A stretch of DNA of 36,558 nucleotides from an uncultured Clostridia bacterium (lineage in GTDB: Bacteria > Bacillota > Clostridia > TANB77 > CAG-508): positions 1 through 36,558 of the forward strand of contig CAMIVO010000018.1 of the NCBI GenBank assembly GCA_946401865.1, in the 5' to 3' direction. Positions 32,585 through 36,558 of the stretch are shown here, piece by piece. The translations under genes and the position numbers were made by a program. A model generated the notes under the pieces. It was given only the letters and a program-made list of their open reading frames with translations. It searched no databases and had not been told where the DNA came from. Position 1 is the first letter of the stretch, and each line of letters opens with the position of its first letter.

Positions 32585-34048
32585 ATGAATATCACAGATT
32601 TAACAGTTCATGAATTACAAGAAAAATTAAAAAATAAAGAATTAACAGTAACTGAAATAACAGAAGCATATTGTAACAAAATTGAAGAAAAAGAAAAAGA
32701 CATAGATAGTTTTGTTACAACATATTTAGAAGAGGCAAAAAGTAAGGCAAAAGAAATACAAGAAAAAATTGAAAATGGAGAAATAGCTGGCGAATATGCA
32801 GGAATTCCTATTGGAATAAAAGACAATATATGTGTTAAAGGAACAAAAACAACATGCAGTTCAAAAATGTTAGAAAATTTTGTTGCTCCATATTCTGCAA
32901 CTGTAGTAGAAAAACTTGGTAATGAAAATATTATTACCTTAGGTAAGATGAATATGGATGAATTTGCAATGGGAACATCAACAGAAAATTCAGCATTTAA
33001 AATTACAAAAAATCCATGGGATTTAACCAGAGTTCCAGGAGGAAGCTCAGGAGGCTCTGCAGCTGCAGTTGCAGCAAACTTAGTTCCTTGGGCTTTGGGC
33101 TCAGATACAGGTGGAAGTATACGTCAACCAGCTTCACTATGTGGTATAGTTGGTCTTAAACCAACATATGGTTTGGTTTCTAGATATGGATTAGTTGCAT
33201 ATGCATCAAGCCTAGACCAAATAGGAACACTTACAAAAGATGTAAGAGATGCAGCCAAACTATTAACAATTATTGCTGGAAAAGATGAAAAAGATTCAAC
33301 ATCTGAAGACAATGGAAATATAAATTATGAAAATTGCCTAAAAAATGATGTTAAAGGTCTAAAAATAGGGGTTCCAAAAGAATTTTTTGGAGAAGGTCTT
33401 GATAAAGAAGTAAAAGATAGACTATATGAAGCAATGGATATTTATAGAAAACTTGGAGCAGAAGTTGAAGAAATATCTGTAGATATAGAAAAATATGTAT
33501 TAGCTACATATTACATAATAGCAGATGCAGAAGCTAGTTCAAATTTGGGAAGATTTGATGGAATAAGATATGGACATAGAACCTCAGAATATTCTAATAT
33601 AGATGAAATCTTTAAAAAATCAAGAAGTGAAGGTTTTGGACCTGAAGTAAAAAGAAGAATAATATTTGGAACTTATGTATTATCTTCAGGATATTATGAT
33701 GCATATTACAAAAAAGCTCAAAAGTTAAGAACATATATATCAAATGAATTTAATAAAGCTTTCGAAAAATATGATATTATTCTTATGCCAACATCACCAA
33801 CAACAGCATTTAAAATAGGAGAAAAATCAGGAGATCCAATGCAATTATATTTAGCAGATATTGATACTGTATCTGTAAATGTTGCAGGACTTCCAGGAAT
33901 ATCAATTCCATGTGGAGTTGACAGTAAAGGTTTGCCTGTTGGAATGCAATTAATAGGAAATAAATTCCAAGAAGAAACAATTTTAAATGCAGCATATACG
34001 TTTGAACAGGAGTATAAATTTAGAGAAAAGTATAAGCCATCAATATAA
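32585..34048 (+). CDS. gatA: Asp/Glu-tRNA amidotransferase subunit GatA
   Basis: 487 aa. Amidase-signature enzyme that hydrolyses glutamine and passes ammonia to GatB. Catalytic Lys in [14 protein letters not shown] (about residue 79), and the Ser-cisSer pair in [16 protein letters not shown] (about 152-168) with [26 protein letters not shown] (about 171-196). [14 protein letters not shown] near the end. Full length. CAGAAAGGAAAACCAAA precedes the ATG. In most Clostridia gatC, gatA and gatB are contiguous; here a tRNA precedes it and a membrane protein follows. Confidence 0.97.
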   Translation: MNITDLTVHELQEKLKNKELTVTEITEAYCNKIEEKEKDIDSFVTTYLEEAKSKAKEIQEKIENGEIAGEYAGIPIGIKDNICVKGTKTTCSSKMLENFVAPYSATVVEKLGNENIITLGKMNMDEFAMGTSTENSAFKITKNPWDLTRVPGGSSGGSAAAVAANLVPWALGSDTGGSIRQPASLCGIVGLKPTYGLVSRYGLVAYASSLDQIGTLTKDVRDAAKLLTIIAGKDEKDSTSEDNGNINYENCLKNDVKGLKIGVPKEFFGEGLDKEVKDRLYEAMDIYRKLGAEVEEISVDIEKYVLATYYIIADAEASSNLGRFDGIRYGHRTSEYSNIDEIFKKSRSEGFGPEVKRRIIFGTYVLSSGYYDAYYKKAQKLRTYISNEFNKAFEKYDIILMPTSPTTAFKIGEKSGDPMQLYLADIDTVSVNVAGLPGISIPCGVDSKGLPVGMQLIGNKFQEETILNAAYTFEQEYKFREKYKPSI

Positions 34049-34074
34049 AGGATAAAGGATAAAGTATAAAATAT

Positions 34075-34842
34075 ATGGATTTTATAGATTTAAAAAGAGA
34101 TTATATTATTAAAGCGAAGAAAGAAAGTTTTACAATAAAACAAAAAAAGATAAATAAATTAGTACTATTATTGAACATTATAAATCTGATTTTAATCATT
34201 AGGTTTTTTGTTATTACTATATTAAATATTCATTCAAAAGGAATTTTTTTTGATATAATATACTTTAATTATGCATTATACTATTCTTTGCCAATTCTTT
34301 TATTAGCTGTTTTTACTAATATTTATACGACAAAAATAACAGTGAAAAATGAAAAACTATTAATAAGGTATGATTTTAGATATTTTAAAATAAATTTTAA
34401 TGATTTAATTAATGTGAATTTAAAAAGAAAACGAATGCAAAATTCAAGAAGGCCCTTTAACCGTTCGGAGAAAATATATAGTGAAGATATTCATATAGAG
34501 TATAAAAAAAATAAAAGTTTAAAGTTTCTTGATATAACATATGAAATTCAATCTGAATCTGGTTTTAAAAAAGAATATTTTGACAAATATGATGTAAATA
34601 AACTTATTAATAATTTTATACGTAAAAATGACAGCAATAAGGTTAAAAGTTATGATGATATAGATTTTAATGATTATGTAATAGTAAGAGAAGATGATAC
34701 AGAATTGCAAGAAGTATATAATTCTAAATTGAATCAAATAAAATATGATGTTCCACTAAAATATATACTTCTAATATCATTTGTATCTGTGTTATTTTTT
34801 TGTTTAATTATATTTGTAATTTTAAAGTTAACAATTAAATAA
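34075..34842 (+). CDS. Membrane protein of unknown function, 255 aa
   Basis: Not recognised. Hydrophobic helices at about residues 27-50 (LVLLLNIINLILIIRFFVIT), 60-82 (IIYFNYALYYSLPILLLAVF) and 231-253 (YILLISFVSVLFFCLIIFVI) flank a polar domain with TKITVKNEKLLIRYDFRYF and DIHIEYKKNKSLKFLDITYE, reminiscent of PH-like membrane domains. The binding site is weak: three near-direct GGATAAA/GTATAAA units precede the ATG. Codon use is even more A/T-biased than in gatA and gatB. It sits between gatA and gatB on the same strand. Confidence 0.7.
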   Translation: MDFIDLKRDYIIKAKKESFTIKQKKINKLVLLLNIINLILIIRFFVITILNIHSKGIFFDIIYFNYALYYSLPILLLAVFTNIYTTKITVKNEKLLIRYDFRYFKINFNDLINVNLKRKRMQNSRRPFNRSEKIYSEDIHIEYKKNKSLKFLDITYEIQSESGFKKEYFDKYDVNKLINNFIRKNDSNKVKSYDDIDFNDYVIVREDDTELQEVYNSKLNQIKYDVPLKYILLISFVSVLFFCLIIFVILKLTIK

Positions 34843-34866
34843 TTGCGTTTAATTAAGGAGGAAAAA

Positions 34867-36303
34867 ATGTCAAAACAAGATTATGAAGCAATAATAGGAT
34901 TAGAAGTTCACGCAGAACTTTCTACAAAAACAAAAATATTTTGCTCATGTAAAACAACATATGGTGGAAGACCTAATACACAGGTTTGTCCAGTATGTAT
35001 GGCAATGCCAGGAGCATTACCAACATTAAATGAAAAAGTTGTAGAATATGCTGTAAAAGCAGGTTTAGCAACAAATTGCACAATTTCACAAGATAGTAAA
35101 AATGATAGAAAAAACTATTTTTACCCAGATACACCAAGAGCTTACCAAATATCACAATACGATAAACCTTTGTGTGAGCATGGCTATATAGAAATAGATG
35201 GTGATGATGGAAATAAAAAGAAAATTAGAATTCTAAGAATTCACATAGAAGATGATGCTGGAAAACTAAATCATAACGAATTTGGTGGAGGAACACTAGT
35301 TGATTTTAATAGAGCAGGAGTGCCACTAATAGAAATAGTTTCTGAGCCTGATATAAGGTCTGCAAGTGAAGCTGAAAGGTATTTAAAAAAATTAAAATCA
35401 ATACTTGAATATATAGAAGTATCAGACTGTAAAATGCAAGAAGGTTCATATAGAGCAGATGTAAATGTTTCTGTACATAAAAAAGGAGAACCTTTTGGAA
35501 CACGTACAGAATCTAAAAATATGAACTCATTTAGAAGTATTGTAAGAGAAATAGATTACGAAATTGATAGACAAATAGATGTTGTAGAAAATGGCGGAGT
35601 AGTTACTCAAGATACTTTAAGATGGGATGATGTTTCTGGAAAAACATTTGTAATGAGATCAAAAGAAAATGCAGATGACTATAGATATTTTCCTGAGCCA
35701 GATTTGGTTGCAATTAAATTATCCACAGAATATATTGAAAATGTGAAAAAGAGCTTACCAGAACTTCCAGAATCAAGGCATGAAAGATATTTAAATGAAT
35801 ATAATTTGTCAGAAAAAGATGCAAAAATACTTGTTTCGTCAAAGTATTTATCAAATTTATTTGAAGAAGCGGGAAGAATGTCTGGAAACTACAAAGCTGT
35901 AAGTAACTGGATAATTTCAGATATTTCAAGAATATTAAATGAAAAAGAAATGGAACCAAATCAAATACCATTTGAAGCAAAACATTTAGCAAATTTAGTA
36001 AGTTTAATTGATAAAGGAACAATAAGCTCAAAAATTGCAAAAGATGTGTTAGAAGAAATGTTTGAAAATCCAAGAGAACCAGAAGAAATAATAAAAGAAA
36101 AAGGTTGGATTCAAATATCAGATGAAGAAGAAATTAAAAAAATAGTTCAAGAAATACTTGAAGCAAATCCACAATCTATTGCAGATTATAAAGCAGGAAA
36201 AGATAGGGCACTAGGATTTTTAGTAGGACAAGCAATGAAAGCAACAAAAGGAAAAGCAAACCCACAGATGTTAAATAAATTATTTATTGAAAATATGAAG
36301 TAA
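34867..36303 (+). CDS. gatB: Asp/Glu-tRNA amidotransferase subunit GatB
   Basis: 478 aa. The start MSKQDYEAIIGLEVHAELST is set by AATTAAGGAGGAAAAA. Zinc-binding CSCKTTYGGRPNTQVCPVCM (about residues 27-46), MPGALPTLN, KNYFYPDTPRAYQISQYDKP and the GatB core GGGTLVDFNRAGVPLIEIVS EPD. The C-terminal YqeY-like tail domain ends KATKGKANPQMLNKLF. GatB phosphorylates the tRNA-bound Glu or Asp and amidates it with ammonia from GatA. Confidence 0.97.
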   Translation: MSKQDYEAIIGLEVHAELSTKTKIFCSCKTTYGGRPNTQVCPVCMAMPGALPTLNEKVVEYAVKAGLATNCTISQDSKNDRKNYFYPDTPRAYQISQYDKPLCEHGYIEIDGDDGNKKKIRILRIHIEDDAGKLNHNEFGGGTLVDFNRAGVPLIEIVSEPDIRSASEAERYLKKLKSILEYIEVSDCKMQEGSYRADVNVSVHKKGEPFGTRTESKNMNSFRSIVREIDYEIDRQIDVVENGGVVTQDTLRWDDVSGKTFVMRSKENADDYRYFPEPDLVAIKLSTEYIENVKKSLPELPESRHERYLNEYNLSEKDAKILVSSKYLSNLFEEAGRMSGNYKAVSNWIISDISRILNEKEMEPNQIPFEAKHLANLVSLIDKGTISSKIAKDVLEEMFENPREPEEIIKEKGWIQISDEEEIKKIVQEILEANPQSIADYKAGKDRALGFLVGQAMKATKGKANPQMLNKLFIENMK

Positions 36304-36347
36304 TAGATAATTTTAGTATAAAAGTATACAGTAGAATTCAAATTTAT

Positions 36348-36391
36348 GTAGGGACAGTTCTGATTTTAAGATAAAATAGAAACTGTCCTAC
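36348..36391. repeat. GGGACAG inverted repeat after gatB
   Basis: GTAGGGACAGTTCT (36348-36361) and AGAAACTGTCCTAC (36378-36391) form an imperfect inverted repeat. It lies 45 bp after gatB and 13 bp after the stop of the truncated ABC ATPase on the other strand. Related in its GGGACAG core to 27580 and loosely to 30-119. Confidence 0.65.
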
Positions 36392-36403
36392 ATTTTTGAA
36401 AGA

Positions 36404-36558
36404 TTATTTTTTTTCAGCTAAATGTTTTAAACCAAATTCAATATTTTGATACACAGTCATATGAGGAAACAACGCATATGATTGAAACATCATATTAACT
36501 GGTCGTTTATATGGTGGCAAGTCGGTGATATCGATGTCATCTAGGAAAATACGCCCTG
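36404..36558 (-). pseudogene. PotA-type ABC transporter ATPase fragment, 3'-truncated
   Basis: The minus strand reads [50 protein letters not shown] and then TAA. This is the region between Walker A and the ABC signature of spermidine/putrescine-type importers (Q-loop in [10 protein letters not shown]). An intact PotA continues for more than 200 residues with LSGGQ, Walker B and a TOBE domain; here the frame stops about ten residues after FGL. No continuation exists in other frames before the repeat at 36391. The 5' part lies outside the window. Confidence 0.75.

Overview
The window is very AT-rich chromosomal DNA from a low-GC endospore-forming member of the Bacillota, most likely an uncultured gut-type Clostridia lineage. 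The evidence is the gene set: remA-rpoZ-gmk, murE-mraY-ftsW-murG, infC-rpmI-rplT behind an L20-type leader, gatCAB, spoVT and spoIIGA-sigE, with strong AGGAGG-type ribosome binding sites. Most of it is core housekeeping DNA. Accessory material is limited to palindromic or REP-like intergenic repeats, a lone VirD4/TraG-type ATPase and an ABC-transporter gene remnant at the right edge.

Layout. 1-1.4 kb: repeat and tmcAL (-). 1.5-7 kb: small protein, ruvA, tgt, WG-repeat protein, small membrane protein, SAM methyltransferase, pseudouridine synthase. 7-10.5 kb: long palindrome, tRNA-Glu(CTC), membrane protein, remA, rpoZ, gmk, radical SAM enzyme, 130-aa protein. 10.5-17.8 kb: spoVT, a small acidic ORF (-), murE, mraY, ftsW/spoVE, murG, sensor histidine kinase. 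17.8-20.4 kb: second palindrome and the TraG-like ATPase (-). 20.5-24.7 kb: infC-rpmI-rplT, nucleosidase, spoIIGA, sigE flanked by REP-like repeats. 24.7-29.1 kb: DUF2207 protein, MYG1 family protein, fba, smpB (-). 29.2-36.5 kb: third palindrome, DUF5662 protein, transketolase C-half, D-lactate dehydrogenase, gatC, tRNA-Pro(CGG) (-), gatA, membrane protein, gatB, repeat, ABC ATPase fragment (-).

The outstanding observation is translational. Five genes (tmcAL, spoVT, the histidine kinase, sigE, DUF2207) look frameshifted, and every break is an in-frame CGG codon. In each case dropping the C restores a conserved protein, with the following GGN read as one glycine. The DUF2207 gene needs this twice in a row, and only the double shift gives a pure poly-glycine tail ending at a stop. 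My hand scan of the roughly 10,800 codons here found six in-frame CGG codons. All six are these sites and none is a sense arginine codon, while CGT, CGC and CGA are used normally. The simplest reading is that CGG is vacated in this organism, and that CGGN acts as a +1 frameshift or quadruplet glycine site. Two of the five genes are sporulation regulators (sigE, spoVT), so the event could also be regulatory.

The genes otherwise fall into familiar groups: translation and tRNA modification (tmcAL, tgt, rlu, infC, rpmI, rplT, gatCAB, smpB), peptidoglycan precursor synthesis, sporulation control and fermentative carbon metabolism (fba, transketolase half, ldhA). All statements come from reading the sequence by eye. 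Family comparisons rest on remembered family sequences, not on database searches.
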